Positions 52,802 through 61,421 of a stretch of DNA of 64,000 nt are shown here, in pieces; position 1 is the stretch's first letter, and every line of letters begins with the position of its first letter. The DNA is taken from positions 1-64,000 of the forward strand of contig CACMBV010000012.1 in NCBI GenBank assembly GCA_902612125.1, read 5' to 3'. Made by a program: the position numbers and the translations under genes. Under the pieces are notes generated by a model that worked only from the letters and a program-made list of their open reading frames with translations, was not told the origin of the DNA and searched no databases. Source of the DNA: an uncultured Verrucomicrobiota bacterium (lineage in GTDB: Bacteria; Verrucomicrobiota; Verrucomicrobiia; Opitutales; Seribacteraceae).

Positions 52802-55800
52802 TTATTTGACGAGGAAGGCATGGCCCCAGTCCGCATGGTCTCCTTCCGGTTTGCCATCGCGTCCATTGGTCACCACCAGTTTGAGCTCATCCGCTCCTTC
52901 CACGGATATATCCAGTACCTTGGCCGGTTGCCCTTTTTTCATATCCCCGCTGTCAAAAACTTTTTCTCGGTCCACATGCACCTCGAAAGTCAAGTAGGTA
53001 TCTTGGCCTCCATCATTGTGCCCAACCATGCTGTAAAACCGCCTGAATTCCTTTCCGCTTAGATCGTAGGTTATTTCACTGTGTGCATGCGTACCAATAC
53101 CATGAGAAAATTTTTCACCGGCAATTTGCAACTCGCCTCCGGTTATGGACCGGTTCTGCTTGGCGGTACTCCATCCAACCTTGACTTCCTTTGCCTCGGC
53201 AATCTTGAGATAATGACGGTCCCTAGGTTTGTACTGGTCGACATCCCCCATGCCCGGTCCAATGATTTCTAGGTTGTATAATTGCCACCAATTATTTTTT
53301 TCCTCCAGGCTGGTAATCCGGACATTTTTGGCCACCACCATATCGAATGGAATGGTGGTAACTTGGGCTCCCTTAAATTGATCCGCAACCGTAACCCAGG
53401 AGTCACCATTTTCAGAAATCTCCACTTTGACAATACCCGGGTAATCTCCCCCCCTGGCCGTAAGGATAACCTTAAAGACATTTCGCTGATGAGGGAATTC
53501 AGCCTCAATCCAAGTACCAACCTTCAAGGCTGCCTTGGTTGCGAAAGTCGTTTTCTCATCCTCATCCTGAATGTACTGCAGATGTGGTTGACCATGACTC
53601 GCCGAAAGTTTCCAGAGTTTGATCTCACTGCCTGAATTGAGCAGAACTTCGCGAAGGGAAGCCTCGGTGAATGCCTGCGTCATATCAGCGGTTTCCTTGC
53701 GGGCCTTGGCGACTTCTTCGGTTTTGATCATTCCCGCCTGGTTGCCAAAACTGCTGCGTATGTAAGTCAGTACGGATGCAATATAATCATCATCATTTGT
53801 TTTCAGGGGCATCATGTAACCACCCACATAGGATTGACCGCGCAAAGGGCCGGAAATCCCCTGTAGGGCTACTTTAGCAAGCACATCCTTGGAACCAATC
53901 ACCGTGGGATTATTAACAAAGGACGGGGCCATTTTCATTTTTCCGTCCGGGGTGACGACCCCGGTTCCGTCCGGGGCGTGGCAGGTGGCGCAGAGGGATT
54001 CAAAATGTTTTTTACCCGCGTTAAGCAGGGCGACTTCTTCAGCCTCCAGCCGGGCCAATTCTTTTTGCCGGGCCACTTCCGCAAAATAATCCTTATTCAA
54101 CTCATCATCAATTTCCCTTAGGTATTGGTTGGATGGGTTTGCTGCCAGTACGGAACCAGCCAGTGCCCGGGTTTCAGGCGTTACCCTGGTCGAGGCCGAA
54201 AGCAGAAGCTGAATGGCGACATCGTGATGAGGATCGCTTGCCAAAGATTGAAGCATGGAAACGGTATTTATATCTTGATGGAAGAATGGTTCTGTCATCC
54301 GTATGGCTGCGGCCCGGACCGTCGGGTCATCATCCCGGTAAATCTTTTGCAGGAAATCCAGGTCAATCGCGTCCAATCCCTCGATTGTCCAGAGAGCGTG
54401 AAGCCGTGTAAGCGGGTTTCCAGAGCTCGTGGCCAGTTGCCGCAGGTCGGCAAGCACCGACCGGTCACCTTTCAGAATGATCAGTTTCTGGGCTTCGTCC
54501 CGCCACCATCCGTTCGGGTGGGAGAGGTGCTTGATCAGTTCAGCGGAGGACTCGTTGAGCATGTTGGGGCGAGGCCCGGGCTGGAAGGCAGAGTGGCGGA
54601 CCCGGTAAATCCGTCCACGCTGGATATTCTGGTCCAAACCATAGTGCTTGATTGCGCTATGAATGAATGAGCCTTCAGGAACCCAGGCGGATTCCTGGAC
54701 AACCCCTCGATGCATATCCACGAGATAGAGGGTCCCATCCGGTCCGGTTGCGGAATTGACCGGTCTGAAATTGGCATCCGAACTGGCAATGAATTCCTCC
54801 TGGTGATAGGAATTGTGAAGTATTTTTCTCCCAAAAGCATCGGTTTTAAAGGTGGCCCGCCGGGTCAGGCGCCCGACTGGCTCATGGAAGAATAAATCCC
54901 CAACTAATTCCTTTGGCAGTCGGTCACCACGAAAGACAGTTTGCCCGCAGGTAGCGGTGAAGCTTTTGGCCGTGTTGTCTGCCCGCATGCTTCCAAAACC
55001 TCCCTGGGAATCAGCAATATGGTCGATCGGGAAAACTTCCCGGAAACCTTCGGCCATGACCCACTTTGGGTGCCATTTTGTGTAAATATTGGGAAAGAGT
55101 GGATGAGCCGGTCCGATCCCGGCACCCGCGTCCACAAACAAGACTTTCCCGTGGTTGTCTTGGGTTAATCCCCATTGTCCGCGGTTGCCCTTGGTTTCTC
55201 CCTTGATCACTTTACCGTCGCGTAAACGAAGCCGGTAATCGCTGTATGTCATGTACAACCAATTGTCCATGCTCCAGATCAATCCGGATGGTTGATGTTC
55301 CACATTACCCCCCCGTTTTCCCCCCTCAAACCAGATTTTCTTCTCCTCGGCAACCCCGTCATGGTCACGGTCGAAATATTCATAGATGTCATTGGTGTTG
55401 GATTCTCCGATGAGCACGGAATCAAGCAGGGGTAGGATCATTCTTGGAAGGATCAGGTCTTGGGCGAAGACCGTTTTATGATCCATGATGCCATCTCCAT
55501 CGGTGTCTTCCAGTCGGACCACTTGGCTCACCGGTTCGTCCGTGCCGGTTCCCTTAATGTCCTGCATGTAAGTCCGCCATTCCGCAACATACATTCTGCC
55601 GTTTCCATCCCAAACGCAGACGGTGGGCTCGGTGACCAGGGGATTATCTGCTACCAGTTCAAGCGAATAGCCTGGCTGCACTTTAAATGTTTTCTGGCTT
55701 TCTTCGGGGCTTTGGAAACGAACGGTCGGATCTTGCGTGCCTTCTTTCGGGGGAAGCGAAAAACTTGGTTTGGGAATGGATTCAGTTTCTGCATCTAATT

Positions 55801-56644
55801 CTTTGAGCACGAAACGAAAACCCTGATACCACATCTTGAGTATATCCTTGTGCCAATAAATGTGATGATTATGTCCGGGGCTGGAAACGAAAATTCTCCC
55901 CTTCCCGTATTCTTTAACCCACGCCATGGCATAGTCATTATCCTCTCTTTTTCGACCTCCCCGGTGGTTTTCAAACTTGGACATGTCGATTGAAAGTAGA
56001 ACCCGTACTTTCTCGCGTTCAAAATCTTTGTACTGATAAAGTTCATCATTGATTTTAAAACTCCGGTTCCCATCAAAAATTCCCTTCACCACGGAATGAC
56101 TTGGATCTTCATTGCAGAGACAATAAGTACCATTATGACCCCATGGATGACCGTCAAAATTACCCCCAATCATTTCCGTATAACCGGGCCAGCCTCCGTC
56201 CGTCGCCGCGTGAATGGCGACAATGCCGCCCCCATTCTTAACATATTCAAGAAATTCTTTCCGCATCTTTTCTGTGGTCAGTCCTTTTTCAATGCTGGTT
56301 GAATTATTCAGATAAACCGCGTCGTAATTTTTGAGGTTTTCAGCACTTAGGTCTTTGGGGTCATTGGTGAAATCAGTTTCAAACAGACCCGTTTTTTCTC
56401 CCATTTGTCTGGCCATTTCCCTGGCTACGGCTATCGAGCTGTGGTAGTAAGTGAACGCTTTTGAAAAGACCAATACTTTATGTTTTTTTCGTGGTGTGAT
56501 CCCTTCCGGTATGGCCTTGGAGATATTTTCAATTTCCTCAGGTGTTGCCTGCTTGGCCCCCTCTACTTTTTGATTGGGCCCGAAAATTACGGCAATCCCC
56601 AGACAGATGGTCAATATTTTAAGGAGAAAGCGGGAAATTTTCAT
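52802..56644 (-). CDS. Multidomain secreted ThuA / PVC propeller / HEAT / cytochrome c / F5-8C / NPCBM protein
   Basis: This 1280-residue protein is the largest in the window. After a signal peptide it has a ThuA glutamine-amidotransferase-like domain (about 55-285, KVLVFSKAFTYYHSS, GGIVAIHAATDGGW), a PVC beta-propeller with EF-like loops (about 315-690, RLEDTDGDGIMDHKTVFAQ), HEAT-like helices (about 700-850), a charged helix, a mono-haem cytochrome c with CATCH at 885-889, an F5/8 type C-like domain (about 1000-1130) and a C-terminal NPCBM domain (about 1140-1280, GIGTHAHSEITYDLSGKEF). It likely oxidises or rearranges sugars at the cell surface and passes electrons to the haem. It heads the operon ending at 42314. 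Confidence 0.9.
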   Translation of the reverse strand: MKISRFLLKILTICLGIAVIFGPNQKVEGAKQATPEEIENISKAIPEGITPRKKHKVLVFSKAFTYYHSSIAVAREMARQMGEKTGLFETDFTNDPKDLSAENLKNYDAVYLNNSTSIEKGLTTEKMRKEFLEYVKNGGGIVAIHAATDGGWPGYTEMIGGNFDGHPWGHNGTYCLCNEDPSHSVVKGIFDGNRSFKINDELYQYKDFEREKVRVLLSIDMSKFENHRGGRKREDNDYAMAWVKEYGKGRIFVSSPGHNHHIYWHKDILKMWYQGFRFVLKELDAETESIPKPSFSLPPKEGTQDPTVRFQSPEESQKTFKVQPGYSLELVADNPLVTEPTVCVWDGNGRMYVAEWRTYMQDIKGTGTDEPVSQVVRLEDTDGDGIMDHKTVFAQDLILPRMILPLLDSVLIGESNTNDIYEYFDRDHDGVAEEKKIWFEGGKRGGNVEHQPSGLIWSMDNWLYMTYSDYRLRLRDGKVIKGETKGNRGQWGLTQDNHGKVLFVDAGAGIGPAHPLFPNIYTKWHPKWVMAEGFREVFPIDHIADSQGGFGSMRADNTAKSFTATCGQTVFRGDRLPKELVGDLFFHEPVGRLTRRATFKTDAFGRKILHNSYHQEEFIASSDANFRPVNSATGPDGTLYLVDMHRGVVQESAWVPEGSFIHSAIKHYGLDQNIQRGRIYRVRHSAFQPGPRPNMLNESSAELIKHLSHPNGWWRDEAQKLIILKGDRSVLADLRQLATSSGNPLTRLHALWTIEGLDAIDLDFLQKIYRDDDPTVRAAAIRMTEPFFHQDINTVSMLQSLASDPHHDVAIQLLLSASTRVTPETRALAGSVLAANPSNQYLREIDDELNKDYFAEVARQKELARLEAEEVALLNAGKKHFESLCATCHAPDGTGVVTPDGKMKMAPSFVNNPTVIGSKDVLAKVALQGISGPLRGQSYVGGYMMPLKTNDDDYIASVLTYIRSSFGNQAGMIKTEEVAKARKETADMTQAFTEASLREVLLNSGSEIKLWKLSASHGQPHLQYIQDEDEKTTFATKAALKVGTWIEAEFPHQRNVFKVILTARGGDYPGIVKVEISENGDSWVTVADQFKGAQVTTIPFDMVVAKNVRITSLEEKNNWWQLYNLEIIGPGMGDVDQYKPRDRHYLKIAEAKEVKVGWSTAKQNRSITGGELQIAGEKFSHGIGTHAHSEITYDLSGKEFRRFYSMVGHNDGGQDTYLTFEVHVDREKVFDSGDMKKGQPAKVLDISVEGADELKLVVTNGRDGKPEGDHADWGHAFLVK

Positions 56645-56760
56645 AGCCCTGAATTATTTCGAAATATATACATTACAAAATACCAATAGGATCTACCCTA
56701 TGAGTTTACCCTAAAAATGGAAAGTTTTAACTTGAGTTTGGTACGAAAACCTTCGTGTCG

Positions 56761-56780
56761 AAATTTACCTAAAATTTACC
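56761..56780. promoter_or_regulatory. AAATTTACC direct repeat upstream of the large operon
   Basis: AAATTTACC occurs twice, 11 bases apart (56761-56769 and 56772-56780), about one helical turn. Another TTTACC lies at 56705-56710 and an inverted GGTAAA at 56812-56817. All fall 60-175 bases upstream of the operon's first gene at 56644, between it and the AraC remnant, so they may be regulator half-sites. The 465-base gap (56645-57109) otherwise holds only A/T-rich sequence and the regulator remnant. Confidence 0.35.
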
Positions 56781-56869
56781 ATTCCCGGTTGATTCTGTGT
56801 GGTGGTATTTTGGTAAAGATGAGCAACAGGCAAGATGTATCGAAAAACTTAATCCCTAAGCCGGGATGA

Positions 56870-57138
56870 CAGCACATTTCCTTAAAATATAAAAAACTCA
56901 TTCTTCCCGAATTAGGCATTCTTGGTTGGTTGCATTTTACCAAGGCATTTGATCAGGCGTTGGACGCTGACTGTGATAAGGGAGAATATGAAATTCACTC
57001 CATTGGTAACGGAGAACGCAACCGGTGGGTCGAGGAAAAGGATTATATTTTGAGTCCGAAAAGTAAGGAGATTTCTCACACCTTGGGATTTTCATCCCGC
57101 CAATATTTTTCAACTGTCGGGAAACGAGCTAATAAAAG
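56870..57138 (+). pseudogene. Remnant of an AraC-family transcription regulator (internal deletion)
   Basis: One open frame without an initiating ATG, directly preceded by an in-frame stop, reads KLILPELGILGWLHFTKAFD and GEYEIHSIGNGERNRWVEEKDYIL. This looks like the start of an AraC-type cupin sensing domain, and it jumps straight to KSKEISHTLGFSSRQYFSTV, which is the recognition part of the second helix-turn-helix of AraC regulators. The middle of the protein, about two hundred residues in intact regulators, is missing, as is the usual P-x-x-Y-R ending. Its 3' part overlaps the convergent DNPH1-like gene. It is most simply a dead regulator that once controlled a neighbouring glycan operon. 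Confidence 0.55.
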
Positions 57139-57538
57139 AAAGAATCTCTTCTTTCGCCTGATCCAAATTATTGTAGGGGAAAGTCCTGAATTGGGGGTTC
57201 CCGGAAATCATCGCTGAAAGTTTCCGGCCTTCCTTTGTATTCTCATATAGACAAAGGATCGGTTTGTTCATTTTTTCGGCAATTCCCAGTTCATATCCAA
57301 CGCCGAGGGAAGGATTTGTCACTTCCGCAACTACGGCGTCTGCGGATGCGAGCCATTCGAGATCTCGCTGATATATTTCCTGATCGGAAAGATTTTTCTC
57401 TCCAGTTTGTTCAAGGTCAGGATCGCCTACATGTTCAGTTAGAACCTCAACCTTAGACGAAAGAAACCGAATAAGTTCATTGTATTTGTTTTGATCCTCT
57501 CTTCCTCCGCGGATCGAAGCCGCAAAATAAATTTTCAA
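57110..57538 (-). CDS. DNPH1-like 2'-deoxynucleoside 5'-phosphate N-hydrolase
   Basis: A 142-residue cytoplasmic protein from a TTG start, in the nucleoside 2-deoxyribosyltransferase-like superfamily. It closely resembles the Rcl/DNPH1 pattern: MKIYFAASIRGGREDQNKYN, VLTEHVGD, YQRDLEWLASADAVVAEVTN (D59) and PSLGVGYELG with the nucleophile-position glutamate (E83), then KPILCLY and KLSAMI. DNPH1 hydrolyses the N-glycosidic bond of 2'-deoxynucleoside monophosphates, cleansing damaged nucleotides. The start overlaps the DUF1501 stop by 4 bases (TTGA), an unusual pairing. Confidence 0.88.
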   Translation of the reverse strand: MKIYFAASIRGGREDQNKYNELIRFLSSKVEVLTEHVGDPDLEQTGEKNLSDQEIYQRDLEWLASADAVVAEVTNPSLGVGYELGIAEKMNKPILCLYENTKEGRKLSAMISGNPQFRTFPYNNLDQAKEEILSFISSFPDS

Positions 57539-58941
57539 GCGATCAGGGGGGTGACCACTTTTCCATGAACGTCAGTGAGGCGGAAATCACGACCAGCGTA
57601 GCGGTAAGTCAGTTTTTCATGATCAAAACCGAGTAAATGTAACATCGTGGCATGAAGATCATGCACATGAACCGGATCTTCCACCGCCTTGAAGCCGAAC
57701 GGATCAGTGGCTCCGTGGATATAACCGGGTTGTACCCCCCCGCCCGCCATCCACATGGTAAAACCATGATGATTATGATCCCTTCCGGATGTGGTGCCTG
57801 CATTGGCACCGGAGGGCAATTCAACGGTGGGGGTTCTTCCAAATTCACCTCCCCATAAGACCAGAGTCTCTTCGAGCATCCCTCTCTCTTTCAGATCCTG
57901 CAGGAGTGCCCCAATGGCCTGATCGCACTGACCAGCCAGTCGACGATGGTTTTTTTCGATTTGATCGTGACTGTCCCAGGGCTGGTCCTTGCCATGCCAT
58001 AGTTGTACGAACCTCACGCCGCGTTCAACCAAACGGCGGGCCATCAGGCATTGTTTGGCATGGACCCCGGATCCATACATTTCGCGTACCCTGGGGGATT
58101 CCTTGCCAATATCAAATGCATCACTTGCTTCCATTTGCATTCGGTAGGCCAGCTCGAAGGAACGGATCCTGGAGTCCAGCTGATCATCTTGATCTCGGGA
58201 GTTTTGATGAGCCCGGTTTACTTTTTGCAGAAGCTGGAGCTGTTTTGATTGGCGGGTGCTCGATCGTGCCGGGTTCAGGTTGGGAATGATTGCTTCCTCT
58301 GCCTTTTTGGCCGGATTAACATAGGTGCCCTGATAAATCCCGGGCAAGAAAGCGGAGCGCCAGTTTTGCGTTTCCGTAACGGGATACCCATTTGGACAGA
58401 GGACCACAAATCCGGGCAGGTTTTGGTTTTCCGTTCCCAAACCATAGGTGATCCATGATCCCATGCTTGGGCGAACCAGCCTGCCATCTCCGCAGTTCAT
58501 TAACATCAGGGATGGTTCGTGGTTGGGCACATCCGCATGCATCGAACGGATTACGCAAAGATCATCCGCGTGCCTGGCCACATGCGGAAACAGGTCGCTT
58601 ACCGGTAATCCGGATTGTCCGTGTTTGGTAAAGGTAAAGGGAGACTTATAGGCAGCCCCGGTTTTCCGTTCGGTTTTTAAACGTTGTTGGTCAGGTAAAA
58701 CCTTCCCATGCCATTTGCTAAGTTCAGGCTTCGGGTCGAAAGTATCAACATGGGATGGGCCACCATTCATGAATAAATGGATCACTCTTTTTGCCTTGGG
58801 TGCAAAGTGAGGCCCTTTGGGAAGCATGGGGTTCCCTTGACCATGGAGTAATGGAGCAAGTGCGGATAATCCCATTCCCATGCCACAACTTGCGAGAAAG
58901 TTCCTTCTTGGAATGTTTACCTTGTCAGAAAAGGGGTGCAT
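57535..58941 (-). CDS. DUF1501 domain-containing protein
   Basis: A 468-residue protein with a twin-arginine-type signal (NIPRRNFLASCGMGMGLSAL). DUF1501 features include KAKRVIHLFMNGGPSHVDTFDPKPEL, CLMARRLVERGVRFVQLWHG, WGGEFGRTPTVE, GRDHNHHGFTMWMAGGGVQPGYIHGATD and the closing RLTDVHGKVVTPLIA. Its ATG shares a base with the stop of the DUF1549/1553 gene, and its stop overlaps the DNPH1-like gene. It is paralogous to the protein at 9858 but more typical of the family around the GRDHN block. Function unknown; export by Tat suggests a folded, possibly cofactor-bearing protein. Confidence 0.93.
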   Translation of the reverse strand: MHPFSDKVNIPRRNFLASCGMGMGLSALAPLLHGQGNPMLPKGPHFAPKAKRVIHLFMNGGPSHVDTFDPKPELSKWHGKVLPDQQRLKTERKTGAAYKSPFTFTKHGQSGLPVSDLFPHVARHADDLCVIRSMHADVPNHEPSLMLMNCGDGRLVRPSMGSWITYGLGTENQNLPGFVVLCPNGYPVTETQNWRSAFLPGIYQGTYVNPAKKAEEAIIPNLNPARSSTRQSKQLQLLQKVNRAHQNSRDQDDQLDSRIRSFELAYRMQMEASDAFDIGKESPRVREMYGSGVHAKQCLMARRLVERGVRFVQLWHGKDQPWDSHDQIEKNHRRLAGQCDQAIGALLQDLKERGMLEETLVLWGGEFGRTPTVELPSGANAGTTSGRDHNHHGFTMWMAGGGVQPGYIHGATDPFGFKAVEDPVHVHDLHATMLHLLGFDHEKLTYRYAGRDFRLTDVHGKVVTPLIA

Positions 58942-61334
58942 CAGTCGGTGAAGAAGAATTCGTTGGACACAAGCAAAGTCTGGGCAAGATCCTCAAGATT
59001 GGCAAGATTTGCATTGGACCCCAGGAATTCAACCCCTAGTTTACTTTCATCACTTTCTGGATTACGGGATAAAATTTGGCGGTAAAGAAATTCAACCCGG
59101 GAGAACGGATTGGCGGGTAGGGAATCCAATGCTTTTCTGGCCAGCGTGGCAGACCTCTCAATTACAAATGGATGATTGAAGGCAAAGAGAGCCTGTTGGG
59201 GAACCGTGGTTTCAACCCGTTGGGGTGCATGGATGTTTGGGTTGGCAAAATCAAAGGAGTTGAGTGTCGGGGCAATATTCTGCCGGTCAATATATCCATA
59301 AACGGCCCTTCTTTTCGAGTAGGTTTTGGAGTGTAATTTTTGGGAGGGGCCATACAGGGTCAAGTCGAGTTCTCCTGAAATTTGAAGCATAGCATCTCTC
59401 ATGGCTTCAAAATTCAGTCTTTTTCTATTCATCGAGGACAGAAAAAGATTATCGGGATCTTTTTTTGGCAGTGCCCGAGTTTCCTGCCGGTAAGTCTTGC
59501 TCAAAACAATGGTGCGAATCAGCTTTTTAATACTCCATCCGTCTTCCATGAAAGACTTGGCCAAATGATCAAGTAGTTCGGGATGGGTGGGGGTTTCCCC
59601 CATCAATCCAAAATCACTGGGTGTCCGGACAATCCCTCTTCCAATAAGATGCTTCCAGATTCGGTTTACTATCACCCGTGAGGTTAGGGGGTTGGATGGA
59701 TGGAGTATCGATTCAGCGAGTTCCAATCGCCCGCTTCCCCTGGTGTAAATCTTTCTTTTCATTCCGCTGGGAGAGAGAGCAACGGGAAAACGACGGGGGA
59801 CACGGTCTCCACGTGCACCAAAAGCACCGCGTAAAAAAACATATGGATCCTGAATCTTTTCCTTGTCCATCAGGGACATTGCTCTTGCAGGAGCACCCGG
59901 ATGAGTGGCCTCATGATTTGCCACTTTAGAACGGAGGTTGTTTTTCTGATTGCGGTCTTTTTGATTAAAATATTTTTCAATTTCTTCGGGCTTGATGTTC
60001 GCTGGGAATCCCTTCGCGGTAACGGCAACCCAAAGTCCCTTTTTTGCCCCGGCAGTTTTGGATTCTATCAGGGAATGGTGCAGGGCATCGGCATACCAGG
60101 AAATGAGATCAGGCAGTTCAGCGGACTCATTTACCTTCAATTTTTCGCGCACAAACGAGGGGAAGGAAGCCAAGTCCGAAGACTTCCATTCATTGTAAGT
60201 TTCTGCCTGAGCCGTTGATTTTGCAAAGGCCAGTAATGGTTTCAGAAAGCTCTGATCCGCTTTTTCTTTTCCTTTAAGATAATCCCTCCATCGATTGGCC
60301 AATTTGGGATAGAGATTTCGCTTCCCGGCCAATGCTTCAAAGTCGTTTTTTTGGATTTCATAGCCATCCAGTGACAATTTGATATATTGTTCGATGCCTT
60401 CCTTGGATTGGGCAAAACTAAGTTTTGATTGCAGATACTGATCCACATTTTGCTGCAGATCATTTAGTTTGCTTTTGAATTCAAGATAGGCGGGGGCATC
60501 TTCGTCCGGTTTCCCGATCAAGGGAAACTTGGTAGGCTTATTGGAAGCGTCAAAAATACCATAGAGTGAATAATAATCCTCCGTGGGGATCGGATCATGG
60601 AAATGATCGTGGCATCGGGCACAGGCGACCGTAAATCCCATAAGACCTCGGGTAACCAAATCAATCTGATCATCGATAATTAACTGCTTGCGGTTTAAAA
60701 AAACCGGACCAACAGTCAGGAAGCCAAGGGCGGCGAGATCCGGATGGTTGGGTTGATCAGTGAGGAAATCGGCTGCCATTTGTTTGCGGATAAATTCATC
60801 GTAGGGCAGATCTTCATTCAATGCCTTGATCACCCAGTCCCGGTAGGTGTACGCGTAGGGGTAGGCCCGGCTTTCTCCCCCCGCAAGATATCCCTTGGTA
60901 TCCGCATAGCGGGCAACATCCAGCCAATGCCTCCCCCATCTTTCGCCAAACCGTGGGGAATCGAGCAGTTGATCAACCATCTTGGCATAGGCATCCGGTG
61001 CCTGCTCTTCAAGGAAAGCATGAATTTGCCCAAAGGTAGGTTTGAGTCCAATCAGGTCGTGATAAAGTCGACGGATTATCGTTTGCCGATTTGCGGGCTT
61101 AGCCAAGGTAAGGGAATGCTTCTTTAGATTATGTTCAACGAAGGCATCGATGGGATTGGGAAATTCAGAATCGGGAATGATCGGTTTACGGATCGGCTGA
61201 AAGGCCCAATGCGTATCTGCCCTTTCAAAAATACTCTTCATGCTCATGGGCTGCCCTTTCAGAGTAGGCAGAAATGAACCGAGCAAAAAAAATACCATTG
61301 CTCGGTTGATTGAATATGTTGGGGAAATGTTCAA
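58941..61334 (-). CDS. DUF1549/DUF1553 protein
   Basis: The track starts at 61364, but a TTG at 61334 has an AAGG ribosome site 8 bases upstream and yields a signal peptide (MNISPTYSINRAMVFFLLGS, ending near TLKG); the ATG at 61298 is another option. The 797-residue product has DUF1549 (about 60-270: IIRRLYHDLIGLKPTFGQIH, RFGERWGRHWLDVARYADTKG, and the haem-like CARCHDHFHDPIP) and DUF1553 (about 530-780: HPSNPLTSRVIVNRIWKHLIGRG, NRKRLNFEAMRDAML). There is no N-terminal cytochrome domain and no F5/8 insert, unlike the paralogue at 7198. It heads the overlapping unit with DUF1501 and the DNPH1-like gene. Confidence 0.92.
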   Translation of the reverse strand: MNISPTYSINRAMVFFLLGSFLPTLKGQPMSMKSIFERADTHWAFQPIRKPIIPDSEFPNPIDAFVEHNLKKHSLTLAKPANRQTIIRRLYHDLIGLKPTFGQIHAFLEEQAPDAYAKMVDQLLDSPRFGERWGRHWLDVARYADTKGYLAGGESRAYPYAYTYRDWVIKALNEDLPYDEFIRKQMAADFLTDQPNHPDLAALGFLTVGPVFLNRKQLIIDDQIDLVTRGLMGFTVACARCHDHFHDPIPTEDYYSLYGIFDASNKPTKFPLIGKPDEDAPAYLEFKSKLNDLQQNVDQYLQSKLSFAQSKEGIEQYIKLSLDGYEIQKNDFEALAGKRNLYPKLANRWRDYLKGKEKADQSFLKPLLAFAKSTAQAETYNEWKSSDLASFPSFVREKLKVNESAELPDLISWYADALHHSLIESKTAGAKKGLWVAVTAKGFPANIKPEEIEKYFNQKDRNQKNNLRSKVANHEATHPGAPARAMSLMDKEKIQDPYVFLRGAFGARGDRVPRRFPVALSPSGMKRKIYTRGSGRLELAESILHPSNPLTSRVIVNRIWKHLIGRGIVRTPSDFGLMGETPTHPELLDHLAKSFMEDGWSIKKLIRTIVLSKTYRQETRALPKKDPDNLFLSSMNRKRLNFEAMRDAMLQISGELDLTLYGPSQKLHSKTYSKRRAVYGYIDRQNIAPTLNSFDFANPNIHAPQRVETTVPQQALFAFNHPFVIERSATLARKALDSLPANPFSRVEFLYRQILSRNPESDESKLGVEFLGSNANLANLEDLAQTLLVSNEFFFTD
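61277..61307 (-). promoter_or_regulatory. 9-bp hairpin at the start of the DUF1549/1553 gene
   Basis: On the coding strand AACCGAGCA-ATGGTATTTTTTT-TGCTCGGTT has perfect 9-bp arms around a 13-base loop that contains the candidate ATG (61298) and a run of T. It lies either in the signal-peptide codons (if TTG 61334 is the start) or across the initiation site (if ATG 61298 is). It could control translation or early termination. Confidence 0.5.
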
Positions 61335-61421
61335 ATTGCTTACCTTTAGAATAATCGAGCCCAAAGCCTAGTCAATCCTGCCTCCCGGTATGCTTGGAGA
61401 ATCTTTTTTGAGGAATCTTTC

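Noticed and set aside
56930-57217. 95-residue ORF as a functional gene
   Set aside because: It begins at TTG in mid-domain, joins two distant parts of an AraC-type protein, and overlaps a well-supported convergent gene, so I treat it as a remnant.
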